NCBI GenBank assembly: GCA_947167995.1
Contig: CAMVKS010000021.1
Coordinates: 1-44,793, forward strand
Reading direction: 5' to 3'
Length of the DNA stretch: 44,793 nucleotides
From: an uncultured Prevotellaceae bacterium
GTDB taxonomy: Bacteria > Bacteroidota > Bacteroidia > Bacteroidales > Muribaculaceae
How positions within the stretch are numbered: the first letter of the stretch is position 1; each line of letters opens with the position of its first letter. Under the pieces are notes generated by a model. It made no database searches. It was not told where the DNA came from and was given only the letters and a program-made list of their open reading frames with translations. This document shows positions 25,485 through 33,902 of the stretch, one piece after another. A program made the translations under genes and the position numbers.

Positions 25485-25877
25485 CTAATCAGTTTCTACT
25501 TCGCTTTTATCAAGTTCTTTTTTCTTGTTATTAGCCAGAGCGGTTGCCATTCTTATTATTTCATGAATTTGACTAGTGAGATGGTCAAAATCATTTCCAT
25601 TTATTAGTCCAATTTCATGACAAATAATGAGTTGTGTTTCGATCTCAGCAGCTGACCCAATAGCGATATATAAAAAACGTATAAGATCTTTCTTGGAGCC
25701 ACGTCCATTTCCTTCGGCAATATTAGAAGGAATGGAAACTGCTGCGCGTCGAAGTTGGGATGTTAATCCAAACATTTCATCTTTTGGAAAAGCCCTTGTG
25801 ATAAGATAAATGTCCTTCACAAAACTAATGCTTTTGCTCCAAACTTGCAGATTTTTATGTATTGGATAATCGGCCAT
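25485..25877 (-). CDS. Four-helix-bundle protein, 23S rRNA intervening-sequence (S23/IVP) family
   Basis: A 130-residue, all-helical protein. The family pattern is clear: [47 protein letters not shown], then [17 protein letters not shown] and a last helix. The [10 protein letters not shown] and SIPSNIAEG motifs are diagnostic. The same fold occurs in proteins encoded by intervening sequences in 23S rRNA and in Avd accessory proteins of diversity-generating retroelements, which bind nucleic acid; the role of free-standing members is unknown. It sits between frdA (67 bases) and frdB (59 bases), in the same direction, framed by complementary 8-bp arrays, so it looks like an insertion carried on the frd transcript. 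No reverse transcriptase is present. Confidence 0.88.
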   Translation of the reverse strand: MADYPIHKNLQVWSKSISFVKDIYLITRAFPKDEMFGLTSQLRRAAVSIPSNIAEGNGRGSKKDLIRFLYIAIGSAAEIETQLIICHEIGLINGNDFDHLTSQIHEIIRMATALANNKKKELDKSEVETD

Positions 25878-25900
25878 ACCAAACTAATTGCCAGGGAACC

Positions 25901-25936
25901 CTCTCGTTTTCTCGTTTTCTTGTTTTCTTGTTCTCT
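25901..25936. repeat. Array of 8-bp repeats (TTTCTTGT/TTTCTCGT) after the frdA stop
   Basis: About four units with an 8-base period, reading ACAAGAAA and ACGAGAAA on the transcribed strand. It begins 8 bases after the frdA stop codon and is in inverted relation to the array at 25436-25468; paired units match at 7 of 8 positions. Confidence 0.8.
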
Positions 25937-25944
25937 AAATAAAA

Positions 25945-27951
25945 CTAGTTCTTGTAATTTCTGGTTTGTACCTTAATTGCCTCGTAGTGTAGTGGCTCTT
26001 TGATGAGCGATGGTGCCTTGGTGTCGTCGCCGTTGTATTTCCAGCAAGCAACATAGAAGAAGTTCTCGTCGTCGCGCTTGGCTTCGCCTTCCTCGGTCTG
26101 GTGCTCCTCACGGAAGTGTCCACCGCAAGATTCCTCACGGTTCAAGGCATCGTAGGCGATGAGCTCGCCCATGGTGATGAAGTCGCGCAGGCGGAATGCC
26201 TTGTCAAGCTCGATGTTCATGCCCTCTTGGTCACCGGGGATAAAGAGGTTGGTCTCGAACTCCTTGCGCAGCTCTTTGATTTTCTCAAGAGCGGTCTCAA
26301 GGCTTTCCTTGGTGCGACCCATGCCCACATAGTCCCACATGATGTTTCCAAGCTCCTTGTGGATTGAGTCAACCGAGCGGTTGCCCTTGATGTTCATGAG
26401 GTTGTCGAGTTCGGCTTGCACGCGCTCCTCGGTCTCCTCAAACTCTGGCAGGTCGGTAGAGAATCTGGGCACTGTGATCTGGTCGCTCAAGTAGTTTTGG
26501 ATGGTGTAGGGTAGCACGAAGTATCCGTCGGCAAGACCCTGCATCAGTGCCGAAGCACCCAGTCGGTTAGCGCCATGGTCGCTGAAGTTGCACTCACCAA
26601 TGGCAAAGAGGCCCTTGATAGAAGTCTGCAACTCATAGTCAACCCAGATGCCACCCATGGTGTAGTGGATAGCTGGATAAATCATCATTGGGTTGTAGTA
26701 CTTCACGCCGTTGATCTCGCTTGCGAGCTCGCCAGGATTCACGTCGGTGATTTCCTCATACATGTCGAAGAGGTTGCCGTAGCGCTGGCGCACCACATCG
26801 ATGCCCAAGCGGTTGATTGCCTCACTGAAGTCGAGGAACACAGCTTGACCGGTGTTGTTCACGCCGTAGCCCTTGTCGCAACGCTCCTTGGCGGCGCGGC
26901 TGGCCACGTCGCGTGGAACGAGGTTACCGAAGGCTGGATAGCGGCGCTCGAGGTAGTAGTCACGTTCCTCTTCGGGAATGTCGCTGCCCTTGATTTGGCC
27001 GGCTTGCAGTTTCTTGGCATCCTCTATGTTCTTTGGCACCCAGATGCGTCCGTCGTTACGGAGCGACTCACTCATCAGGGTGAGTTTTGACTGCTTGTCA
27101 CCGTGGCGTGGGATGCAGGTGGGGTGAATTTGAACGTAGGCAGGGTTAGCGAAGTAAGCACCCTTGCGGTAGCAGGCCATAGCGGCACTCACGTTGCAGG
27201 CCATTGCGTTGGTCGAGAGGAAATAGGTGTTGCCATAGCCACCGGTGGCGATTACCACAGCATGGGCGGCAAAGCGCTCGAGCTTGCCGGTGACGAGGTT
27301 CTTGGCGATGATGCCGCGAGCGCGACCGTCGATGATAACCACGTCGTGCATCTCGTAGCGGTTGTAGCTCTTGACGTTGCCCATCTCAATTTGACGGTTG
27401 AGCGACGAGTAGGCGCCCAGCAGCAGCTGCTGGCCGGTCTGACCCTTGGCGTAGAATGTGCGGCTCACCTGTGCGCCACCGAATGAGCGGTTGGCGAGCA
27501 AGCCACCATATTCGCGTGCGAAGGGAACACCTTGTGCCACGCACTGGTCGATGATGTTGTTGGAAACTTCGGCAAGGCGGTAAACGTTGGCTTCGCGAGC
27601 GCGATAGTCACCACCCTTGACGGTGTCGTAGAAGAGGCGGTAAACCGAGTCGCCGTCGTTTTGGTAGTTCTTGGCTGCATTGATACCACCTTGCGCGGCG
27701 ATAGAGTGGGCGCGGCGTGGTGAGTCTTGAATGCAGAAGTTCATCACCTTGAAGCCCATCTCACCCAGGGTGGCAGCGGCGCTGGCACCAGCCAGGCCAG
27801 TACCCACGACGATGATGTCGAGGCGGCGCTTGTTGGCAGGGTTCACAAGTTTTTGATGAGCCTTATAGTTTGTCCATTTCTCAGCTACAGGTCCCTCAGG
27901 GATCTTAGAATCGATAACTGGCTGAGCAACGTTGTTCTTGTTTTCTTCCAT
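25945..27951 (-). CDS. frdA: Fumarate reductase / succinate dehydrogenase flavoprotein subunit
   Basis: A 668-residue catalytic subunit that interconverts fumarate and succinate on a covalent FAD at the inner face of the membrane. Landmarks: FAD-binding [12 protein letters not shown] (~48-60), the FAD-linked histidine in [14 protein letters not shown] (His82), VIATGGYGN, the substrate-side [12 protein letters not shown], the catalytic region around [23 protein letters not shown] and [12 protein letters not shown], and [21 protein letters not shown]. Length and motifs fit the Bacteroidota/epsilon type that pairs with a dihaem cytochrome b. It starts 38 bases after frdC. In the intact operon frdB would follow directly; here the four-helix-bundle insertion intervenes. 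Confidence 0.94.
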   Translation of the reverse strand: MEENKNNVAQPVIDSKIPEGPVAEKWTNYKAHQKLVNPANKRRLDIIVVGTGLAGASAAATLGEMGFKVMNFCIQDSPRRAHSIAAQGGINAAKNYQNDGDSVYRLFYDTVKGGDYRAREANVYRLAEVSNNIIDQCVAQGVPFAREYGGLLANRSFGGAQVSRTFYAKGQTGQQLLLGAYSSLNRQIEMGNVKSYNRYEMHDVVIIDGRARGIIAKNLVTGKLERFAAHAVVIATGGYGNTYFLSTNAMACNVSAAMACYRKGAYFANPAYVQIHPTCIPRHGDKQSKLTLMSESLRNDGRIWVPKNIEDAKKLQAGQIKGSDIPEEERDYYLERRYPAFGNLVPRDVASRAAKERCDKGYGVNNTGQAVFLDFSEAINRLGIDVVRQRYGNLFDMYEEITDVNPGELASEINGVKYYNPMMIYPAIHYTMGGIWVDYELQTSIKGLFAIGECNFSDHGANRLGASALMQGLADGYFVLPYTIQNYLSDQITVPRFSTDLPEFEETEERVQAELDNLMNIKGNRSVDSIHKELGNIMWDYVGMGRTKESLETALEKIKELRKEFETNLFIPGDQEGMNIELDKAFRLRDFITMGELIAYDALNREESCGGHFREEHQTEEGEAKRDDENFFYVACWKYNGDDTKAPSLIKEPLHYEAIKVQTRNYKN

Positions 27952-27989
27952 TGTTGTAATAATTTTTAATGATTAATTACTCAGCTTGA

Positions 27990-28676
27990 TTAAATCATGT
28001 CGCCAATGCAGGGACAGCTGTCGGTCGCAAACTTGATTGTGAGAGCAATAGCCTCAACGGCGAAGAGCAGCATCACGATAGTAGCCCACCACCATCCGAT
28101 GCATTTCCAGCGGTTGATCCACTTGTCGTTGTTCACACCAATCGACTGGAACGCGCTCCAGAAACCGTGGGTGATGTGGAACCAGATGGCGCAGAAGCCA
28201 ATGAGGTAAACTGGGAGAACCCACACCTGGCTGAAGGTTGCTTCGAGAGCCTCGGAGCCAGAGAGGACATCGCCGTCGGTGATTTCGGGCAGCTGCATCT
28301 TGGCCCAGAACTGTGCGAGGTGAAGCACCAGGAAGCACAGCACGATGAGTCCAAGCACAAACATGTTTTGCGAAGCCCACTCCACGCTCTTGGGGCGAGC
28401 AGTGACAGCATAGCGGTCATTGCCACGTGCGCTGCGGTTTTGCAGCGTGAGGATGAAAGCGTAGATGATGTGAATCACAAAACCTGCGGCAAGCACCAGG
28501 GTACCGAGCAGCGCATACCAGTTGGCACCGAGGAACTCGCACACAGCCTCATAGGCATCGAGCGAGATGACTGCTACTGCGTTCATCAGTGCATGGAATG
28601 TTAAGAATAGGATAAGGAAAAGGCCGGTGACACTCATCACCACTTTCCTTCCTACCGAAGATTTAAATAACCACAT
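27990..28676 (-). CDS. frdC: Fumarate reductase / succinate dehydrogenase cytochrome b subunit
   Basis: A 228-residue integral membrane protein with five hydrophobic helices, the membrane anchor and menaquinol site of the complex. It begins MWLFKSSVGRKVVMSVTGLFLILFLTFHALMN, typical of the Bacteroidota cytochrome b558 family; histidines in helices (FHALMN, FVIHIIY, LVLHLAQFW, IWFHITHGFW) are candidate haem ligands. First gene of the frdC-A-(insert)-B operon, driven by a full consensus promoter. Confidence 0.92.
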   Translation of the reverse strand: MWLFKSSVGRKVVMSVTGLFLILFLTFHALMNAVAVISLDAYEAVCEFLGANWYALLGTLVLAAGFVIHIIYAFILTLQNRSARGNDRYAVTARPKSVEWASQNMFVLGLIVLCFLVLHLAQFWAKMQLPEITDGDVLSGSEALEATFSQVWVLPVYLIGFCAIWFHITHGFWSAFQSIGVNNDKWINRWKCIGWWWATIVMLLFAVEAIALTIKFATDSCPCIGDMI

Positions 28677-28768
28677 AGTTGATTTGAATTTAGTTATTAA
28701 TTGATTTATTTAATTAGTTATCAATGCGATATGTGGCACACGCCTTGGGCATGAACCGAATTAAAGTG

Positions 28769-28799
28769 CAAATTTACCATTTTTTGGCGTGATGTGCAA
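28769..28799 (-). promoter_or_regulatory. Promoter of the frd operon
   Basis: On the - strand TTG (28799-28797), exactly 20 bp, TAAATTTG (28776-28769). The leader to frdC is about 85 bases. It diverges from the promoter at 28827-28858. Confidence 0.82.
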
Positions 28800-28826
28800 C
28801 CCGTGAAACGAAAAACTTTATTTGTA

Positions 28827-28858
28827 TTTGTATTTTGTAAATATTAATATTATTTTTG
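28827..28858 (+). promoter_or_regulatory. Promoter of the small secreted protein gene
   Basis: TTTG (28827-28830), exactly 20 bp, TATTTTTG (28851-28858), 36 bases before the start codon at 28895. Only 27 bp separate it from the divergent frd promoter. Confidence 0.78.
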
Positions 28859-28894
28859 CACTGAAAATAAAGGTCAAAAATATATAGTATTACT

Positions 28895-29089
28895 ATGAAA
28901 AAAGTATTATTACTTCTTATGCTCATTGCGATGTGCTTGCCGTTGATGGCAGAACAACGCACCGCAAGCGAGGCTCAAAATGTGGCAAGTAATACTTGCG
29001 AACTTACACCTAAAAGGTGGGTTGATGCTTTGGTTGGCGTCTATATCGTAGTCGCCGACGGCAACTACTTCAAGGTTGTTGTTAGATAA
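28895..29089 (+). CDS. Small secreted protein of unknown function (64 residues)
   Basis: A clear signal peptide (MKKVLLLLMLIAMCLPLMA) is followed by about 45 residues with one cysteine, ending VGVYIVVADGNYFKVVVR. I recognise no family. The ending WVDALVGVYIVVADGNYFKVVVR faintly resembles the short Bacteroidota tail 'GIYIVNGKKVVVR', so this could be a leftover sorting tail or a stand-alone exported peptide. It is supported as a gene by the consensus promoter 36 bases upstream and by the signal peptide. The lipoprotein gene starts 10 bases after its stop, so the two are probably co-transcribed. Confidence 0.65.
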   Translation: MKKVLLLLMLIAMCLPLMAEQRTASEAQNVASNTCELTPKRWVDALVGVYIVVADGNYFKVVVR

Positions 29090-29099
29090 CTTGATTTGT

Positions 29100-29864
29100 A
29101 TGAATATTAAATGGATATTACTTGGTGTCATACCCGTGGCTCTCATGGGGTGTGGCACCAAGTCTTTGTTTGTCAACGATGCCGATGTTGTGGCAGTGAG
29201 CCATGTCGAGGCTGCTGGCAAGAAATTAATGGTTATGACACCGGTGGGCGACGCTAAAGTGCGTTTCGTCAGCCACAAGCAGCGTGGCTTCGGCGGTGCG
29301 CCAAACATCGACAGCACCGCCATAGCCCTCAACGTAGCGGCGGCATTCACGTTGGACATCGAGTCGATGGACGTGTGCGGTGACCATGTGGTCGAGGGCG
29401 AGCGCATCAGGGGTTATGACGACGCCACAGCCACTGGCCACATGCTCATCGCCGGCAACAAGGTGTCGATAGCCTCCAATGAGCGCCTTCAGCAGTCGAT
29501 GCGCGAGGCGGTCGACGGCAGGGGTTACCTGTTCCAGCAATGTCTCATCGTCGAGGACGGTAGGGGAGAGGTGGAGCACATTCCGCAAGCCATTCGCGAC
29601 CGCAAGGCACACATCATCTACAGGGCCGCCTGCGTGATGCACGATGGAACATTTGCCATTGTCCAGGGCGACGAACCCATGTTCTGCGGTGAGTTTATCG
29701 ATGCCTTAGTTGCACTCGGAGCCCAGCAAGCCCTCTACCTCGATATGGGGACCTGGGCGTGGGGATGGGTGCGACCAAAAGGCAAGCCCACCAAGGAACT
29801 CTCTGAGCACTTCTTCAACACCCGCTTCCAGAGCAACTGGCTGCAAATAGTGAGGTGTAACTGA
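29100..29864 (+). CDS. Lipoprotein, possibly phosphodiester-glycosidase-like (NAGPA/DUF2233 type)
   Basis: A 254-residue lipoprotein; the start at 29100 gives MNIKWILLGVIPVALMGCG with a lipobox cysteine, whereas the longer frame overlaps the preceding gene. The C-terminal third reads like the phosphodiester glycosidase fold: a strand with FAIVQGDEPM, then FIDALVALGAQQALYLDMGTWAWGW, where family members have a lGA-x-xALyLDgG motif. Central residues include DSTAIALNVAAAFTL and several aspartates. The fit is partial, the usual N-G-G loop is not obvious, and the protein is short for the family, so function is only suggested. Confidence 0.6.
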   Translation: MNIKWILLGVIPVALMGCGTKSLFVNDADVVAVSHVEAAGKKLMVMTPVGDAKVRFVSHKQRGFGGAPNIDSTAIALNVAAAFTLDIESMDVCGDHVVEGERIRGYDDATATGHMLIAGNKVSIASNERLQQSMREAVDGRGYLFQQCLIVEDGRGEVEHIPQAIRDRKAHIIYRAACVMHDGTFAIVQGDEPMFCGEFIDALVALGAQQALYLDMGTWAWGWVRPKGKPTKELSEHFFNTRFQSNWLQIVRCN

Positions 29865-29910
29865 TATATAAATTGGTGCAAGGAAAATAATTGTATACAG
29901 TCATAAAATA

Positions 29911-29944
29911 AATCATCCTGCTCTGTTGCCAAGGCAGGATGATT
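29911..29944. terminator. Bidirectional terminator between lipoprotein and amidase genes
   Basis: AATCATCCTGC (29911-29921) pairs perfectly with GCAGGATGATT (29934-29944). TGTTTGTT follows on the + strand and TATTTTATG on the -, so it can serve both convergent units. Confidence 0.75.
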
Positions 29945-29966
29945 TGTTTGTTATCAATTCTCAGTT

Positions 29967-32564
29967 TCAGTGGCTCACGGCGACATGATGGGTTGATACC
30001 TGGTCGCCAAAATACACTTTCAACAGGTAGTTGCCACTGTTGATGCTTGAGACATTAACATAGTTGCCTCCGTTTCGCACTACGAGGTTGCCGCTCATGT
30101 CATATAGCTCCACGCCCTGGATGTAGCCTGGTGCGCTCGCCATGATGTAGTCGCTCGAAGGAATGGGCCCCACTTTCACATTGCTCTTGGTAGCAGGCTC
30201 TTGCGTGGGTGTGATGTATGGTGCTGCATGGGTGCTTCCGAGCAGCACGTCATAAACGGCTGTGATGTCGGCAGCTGTGATGTTTCCGTCGCCATTCATG
30301 TCGCCATTGACAATGTGGCTGTCGTCGTTGTTGAGCAGGAAGTTATAAAGCTCGGTGATATCGGCAGCAGTGACCATTCCGTCACCGTTCACGTCGCCCA
30401 GTACCCACGATTTCTGCTTCTTGAGCAGGTTGTCGAGCTTGATGGTAGCACTCCATATTGGGTCGTCCTCATCGCTGTCGGTTTCTATTTTCACGATCTT
30501 GTAGGTCTTGTCGCGATTAAGTTGCCCCTTACCAGAGATGTATCTCCATCCGTGGAAGTCGATTTTGCCGAAATCGATATAAACGTTCTCTTGGCTCTCG
30601 TCGGTGCTGCGGAGAAGCACTTTGAGGTATAAGTTGCTCATGTCACCAAAGACGTGCATTGATAGCTCATCATTGCCATTTATTGTGAAATCATTAAATG
30701 AGGTGCTGGTGATGCCTGTTGCCAGCGTCACGGGGTCGTTAATCTTGATTTGCAACGACTTGCTGCCAAAGAGTCGGTCGGTCGATGCACTCAAAGTTGC
30801 TTCGGTATTCACCGAGACATCCACTATCGAGAATTTGGTGGCGTCCTCAAAGTCTTCGATAACTGTGGCGTCGGGTTTCTCTTCGCCGGCATCGACTGCG
30901 GTGAACTTGTGAACGATTGCTTCGGGCAGATGGATTCCTGCCGTGTCGCTCATCTCCTTGTAGATGGTGAGGGTATATTGCTGTCCAGGAACCATTGTGG
31001 AGGCGACTGGGATGCGGATGAATCCGAATGGGTCGCCAGCCTTGCCGGTCTTGGTGTTGCGGCGATTGTAGGTGAGCGCGTTGCCGTCGTTGTCGGTGAG
31101 CACTATCTTGTCGTAGTAGTAGCTGTTGTTGAGCATTGAGTCGGTGCGCAGCTCTATGGTGGCAGCCTTGTAGTGCACCTTGTCGCCCTGGTGGGGGAAG
31201 ATGTCGATAACCTCAAGATACTTGCGGTAGGTGGTCTCGAACTGCAAGATGAAAGGCTCTTGCATCCTCATTCCTCCACCATGCTCGGCTGTGGTGTCGA
31301 GAGTCACCGTGTAGTGCGTGTTCACCTCGTAGGCATCTTTTGGCTCAAAAATCATGCGGTAGTTGCTGTCCTCCCAGCGGAAGTCGCCTTCCACTGCTGG
31401 CTCAATGTGGAATGCGGCCTCGGTCGCCTCGGTGTTCATGTCCCAGTTGAACTCAAGAACGACGGGGGTGTTGGCCTTGAGTGGTGCATCGCCTTCGTTC
31501 CACACTGGCGAGTAGTTGATTACCTCGGGCGGGGTCTCGCGTAAGCGTGCCAAGTCGAAGTTGCAGTAAGTTGAGTGGTTGGCCTGAATGGTCACCTGCT
31601 TGGTCTGTGAGAAGTAGTGTTCTTGCTCCACCCTGATTTTGTAGGTGCCCGGATCGAGCATCTTGAAGGCATATATGCCGTTGTAGAGGTCGTCGGTGTA
31701 ACATGTGTCTATGGGAGTATCATTCATGTCGAGCAGGATGACTGTGGCGTTGCTCACAGGCTCGCGGTTGTCGTCGCCAAACATGATAAAGTCGTTCAGG
31801 ATGCGTGGCATGCGGTTGTCGCGTATATTACCGGCAACACAGCCTTTTCCAAAAAAGGAGTAGCCGAAGTAGTCATCGGCACCAAGCGAGAAGTTCCAGC
31901 CCTCCATCCAGCAGTAGTTGTCGTTCATAAGGCGGTAGGTCTCGGGTATGTAGTCGTGGAACGAGCCTTCGCTCAGTATTGACACTGCGTGGTTGCCGCG
32001 AAGCACTCCCAGTCCCGCATTGTTCCAGTCGGGGTAGAAGGTGAAGTCGCCGGCAATCTGATAGCTGCTGGTCCACACGGCAGCTTGGTTTTGCTGCAGT
32101 CGCTCCATGAGTGTGCTGGCGAGCACGTCGCTATTTGTAATCACGGGAGCACCTGTGGGGCCTCGATAGAGCCCCAAGATGTGGTTGCGCCGTTGTGGCA
32201 CACCGGTGGCGTTGCTGTGTATGGCATAGAAAATGTCGGCACCACTGCTGTTGCACAGTGCCACAATGGTCGAGAGAGCAAGATCGCTGCTGGCGTCGTT
32301 GGTCACGCGCGACATGCTTGTGGTGTAGCCCTTGGCGCGCAGACAGTTGTTGAGGGCAAAACCTTTCTTGAGGTTGGAGTTCGACTCCCAGTAGCCTGCT
32401 GTGTCGCCTGCTGCGAAGGGATAGATGACCACGTTTCGATCGTCGCTCTCGTGACCGCCGTGCCCTGGGTTGATGTAGACGTGTGGCATGTACTGGGCTC
32501 TCGCTATACTGGTCGCTGCTACTGCAACCATCATCAATGCTATGGTAAAGAATATCTTTTTCAT
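29967..32564 (-). CDS. Secreted N-acetylmuramoyl-L-alanine amidase-like protein with Ig-like, dockerin and C-terminal sorting domains
   Basis: An 865-residue exported protein; signal peptide 1-23 (ends SIARA). Residues ~25-230 match zinc amidase type 3: INPGHGGHE (His35), a second ligand in YWESNSNLK (Glu60), IFYAIHSNA (His116) and SILSEGSFHD (catalytic Glu), predicting cleavage between muramic acid and the stem peptide. A carboxypeptidase-regulatory/CNA-B-like segment (~270-345), Big_5-type Ig domains (~350-560), and a carbohydrate-module-like region (~570-715) follow. A dockerin with two loops (DVNGDGMVTAADI, DMNGDGNITAADI) precedes a ~75-residue type-A-like type 9 secretion tail (GVELYDMSGNLV, INSGNYLLKVYFGD). 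Expected location is the cell surface or medium, so the substrate may be peptidoglycan of other cells. Second gene after the beta-propeller gene (20-base gap). Confidence 0.82.
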   Translation of the reverse strand: MKKIFFTIALMMVAVAATSIARAQYMPHVYINPGHGGHESDDRNVVIYPFAAGDTAGYWESNSNLKKGFALNNCLRAKGYTTSMSRVTNDASSDLALSTIVALCNSSGADIFYAIHSNATGVPQRRNHILGLYRGPTGAPVITNSDVLASTLMERLQQNQAAVWTSSYQIAGDFTFYPDWNNAGLGVLRGNHAVSILSEGSFHDYIPETYRLMNDNYCWMEGWNFSLGADDYFGYSFFGKGCVAGNIRDNRMPRILNDFIMFGDDNREPVSNATVILLDMNDTPIDTCYTDDLYNGIYAFKMLDPGTYKIRVEQEHYFSQTKQVTIQANHSTYCNFDLARLRETPPEVINYSPVWNEGDAPLKANTPVVLEFNWDMNTEATEAAFHIEPAVEGDFRWEDSNYRMIFEPKDAYEVNTHYTVTLDTTAEHGGGMRMQEPFILQFETTYRKYLEVIDIFPHQGDKVHYKAATIELRTDSMLNNSYYYDKIVLTDNDGNALTYNRRNTKTGKAGDPFGFIRIPVASTMVPGQQYTLTIYKEMSDTAGIHLPEAIVHKFTAVDAGEEKPDATVIEDFEDATKFSIVDVSVNTEATLSASTDRLFGSKSLQIKINDPVTLATGITSTSFNDFTINGNDELSMHVFGDMSNLYLKVLLRSTDESQENVYIDFGKIDFHGWRYISGKGQLNRDKTYKIVKIETDSDEDDPIWSATIKLDNLLKKQKSWVLGDVNGDGMVTAADITELYNFLLNNDDSHIVNGDMNGDGNITAADITAVYDVLLGSTHAAPYITPTQEPATKSNVKVGPIPSSDYIMASAPGYIQGVELYDMSGNLVVRNGGNYVNVSSINSGNYLLKVYFGDQVSTHHVAVSH

Positions 32565-32584
32565 AATATATTAATGTGTTGCAG

Positions 32585-33475
32585 TTATTCGTTAATGTCT
32601 ATTGTTATCATTGTGAGATTGCCGTCGATAGTGGTATACACTATCTTGCCGCCACCTGATGTGGGTTGCATAGTCATCGAGGTGCTCGGGGTTAGCTCTT
32701 GACGGAATGTGCCGTCGGCCTTAAGGAGTAAAATCTGCGACGAGGTGAACTGGTAGCCGTCGTCGGTTGCATTCTGTGCCACGATGTAGTCGTTGTTATA
32801 CCAGCATGGCATCTCGTAGTTGCCCAATTGTGCGAGTACTTTGCCCTGGAGGTCGGTTATGATGATTCCGGTTCCTGCTGCAAAGAAGGCAATCTTGTCG
32901 CCGCCTGGAGAAACGCTCGACCACAAGTAACCGGCATAGCTCTCGACGGGAGTGTACCGGTTTTCCTTGCCGTTGACTGTCACCACCAGCTGCGAACCTG
33001 TGGTGTAGACGCTGGTGCCGCGGTTGGGCGATGTGGCAAAGGTGTGGCGCTCGCCGTTCATGGCCATGCCGGCAGTGCCTGTCTCGAGATGAACAGCGCC
33101 ATGTTGAGCCTCGAGCACCACCTCGTTAGCTTTGCGATTGAGGTCATAACGGCGCCCGGTGCGGTACACGAGGTGGTCTTGCTTGTTTACCTCGCTGGTG
33201 ATGTAATACACATTGCCGTTGGCACTCCATTTGGCATCGATGCCAGCACCGTTCAGGTTGCTCACAGTTGTTATCTGCTGGGTGTCAATGTCGAGCATTT
33301 TGAGGCCATTGGCATCAACATCGCTATAAAGCAACTTGTTGCCGCTTGCACTGAGGGTGGGGTAGAATGCTGGTTCTGCATCTTGGAGCAGCCGGGTCGT
33401 TGACGTTATCGTCACCTGTTGAGCACTGCACATCAATGCAACACTCGCCATGAGTGTTAAAAGTGTTTTTCTCAT
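32585..33475 (-). CDS. Exported WD40/TolB-like beta-propeller protein
   Basis: A 296-residue protein with signal peptide (MRKTLLTLMASVALMCSA) and five or six propeller blades visible as repeated 'x-S-x-x-G-x-K/L-x-Y' strands: YPTLSASGNKLLYSD, AKWSANGNVYYIT, WSSVSPGGDKIAFFA, MPCWYNNDYIVAQ, MQPTSGGGKIVYTT. This is the PD40/TolB type of propeller, usually a protein- or peptide-binding surface in the periplasm. It is upstream of the amidase in the same operon (20-base gap) and has its own consensus promoter, so it may act with it. No catalytic residues assigned. Confidence 0.78.
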   Translation of the reverse strand: MRKTLLTLMASVALMCSAQQVTITSTTRLLQDAEPAFYPTLSASGNKLLYSDVDANGLKMLDIDTQQITTVSNLNGAGIDAKWSANGNVYYITSEVNKQDHLVYRTGRRYDLNRKANEVVLEAQHGAVHLETGTAGMAMNGERHTFATSPNRGTSVYTTGSQLVVTVNGKENRYTPVESYAGYLWSSVSPGGDKIAFFAAGTGIIITDLQGKVLAQLGNYEMPCWYNNDYIVAQNATDDGYQFTSSQILLLKADGTFRQELTPSTSMTMQPTSGGGKIVYTTIDGNLTMITIDINE

Positions 33476-33526
33476 TGTGTAAAAGTTTTATTTTGATAGT
33501 ATTTTTAGCTGTAATGTATCTTTTTG

Positions 33527-33558
33527 CAAAGATAAGTACAAAAAACGAAAATTGCAAA
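33527..33558 (-). promoter_or_regulatory. Promoter of the beta-propeller/amidase operon
   Basis: On the - strand TTTG (33558-33555), 20 bp, TATCTTTG (33534-33527): full consensus, about 50 bases before the start codon. Confidence 0.8.
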
Positions 33559-33591
33559 TTGTTGTCCTCGGCGTGGGTTAGTTCATTGTGA

Positions 33592-33622
33592 TTTGTGTTA
33601 TATCTAAAAAATATTACCTTTG
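33592..33622 (+). promoter_or_regulatory. Intact promoter in front of the fumarase remnant
   Basis: TTTG (33592-33595), 19 bp, TACCTTTG (33615-33622). The -7 element and following CATT are the same as upstream of the intact fumarase gene (37673-37684). The remnant is therefore probably still transcribed. Confidence 0.7.
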
Positions 33623-33666
33623 CATTGTTGAAATATATTGAATAAATAATATAACCGTTTTTTGTT

Positions 33667-33856
33667 ATGGCTAACACTCCTGAGTTTAGCCCCCATGTTC
33701 CAACTTGGGGAAGACAAAACCGAGTACTACCTTCTTACCAAGGACCACGTGAGCGTGGGTGACTTTGAAGGCAAACCAATCTTGAAAGTAGAGCCTGAGG
33801 CACTGACCAAGCTCGCCAACGCCTGCTTCCGCGACGTGTCGTTCATGCTTCGCCGC
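33667..33856 (+). pseudogene. 5' fragment of a second class I fumarase gene, frameshifted and truncated
   Basis: The start ATG and the following ~190 bases align with the first ~65 codons of the intact fumarase at 37724. A 5-base deletion after GAGTTTA shifts the frame; after it the other frame reads [20 protein letters not shown], then [19 protein letters not shown] and [12 protein letters not shown], as in the intact protein. Homology stops at the last CGC. By hand alignment about 83% of bases match, and most differences are at third positions, which suggests the two copies diverged while both coded for protein. So this is the remnant of a full second fumarase gene rather than a recent partial copy. 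Confidence 0.88.
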
Positions 33857-33902
33857 CTCCCACATCGTTGAGGAAGCGCACTATATCATTTACTTTTACC
33901 AT
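33852..33902 (-). pseudogene. 5' fragment of a DUF2027/Smr-type gene
   Basis: On the - strand an ATG at 33902 opens [17 protein letters not shown], which matches the N-terminus I know from Bacteroidota DUF2027/Smr-domain proteins (M-K-V-G-D-x-V-R-F-L-N-x-V-G-G-G). Homology then stops exactly where the opposing fumarase fragment begins; the two share GCCGC at 33852-33856. The frame continues only two codons into fumarase antisense before a stop. A possible -7 element TAACTTTG lies upstream (33963-33956). Confidence 0.72.

Noticed and set aside
25485-25877. Possible diversity-generating retroelement, because the Avd accessory protein shares the four-helix-bundle fold
   Set aside because: No reverse transcriptase, template/variable repeat pair or target gene is nearby; the sequence fits the S23/IVP branch better.
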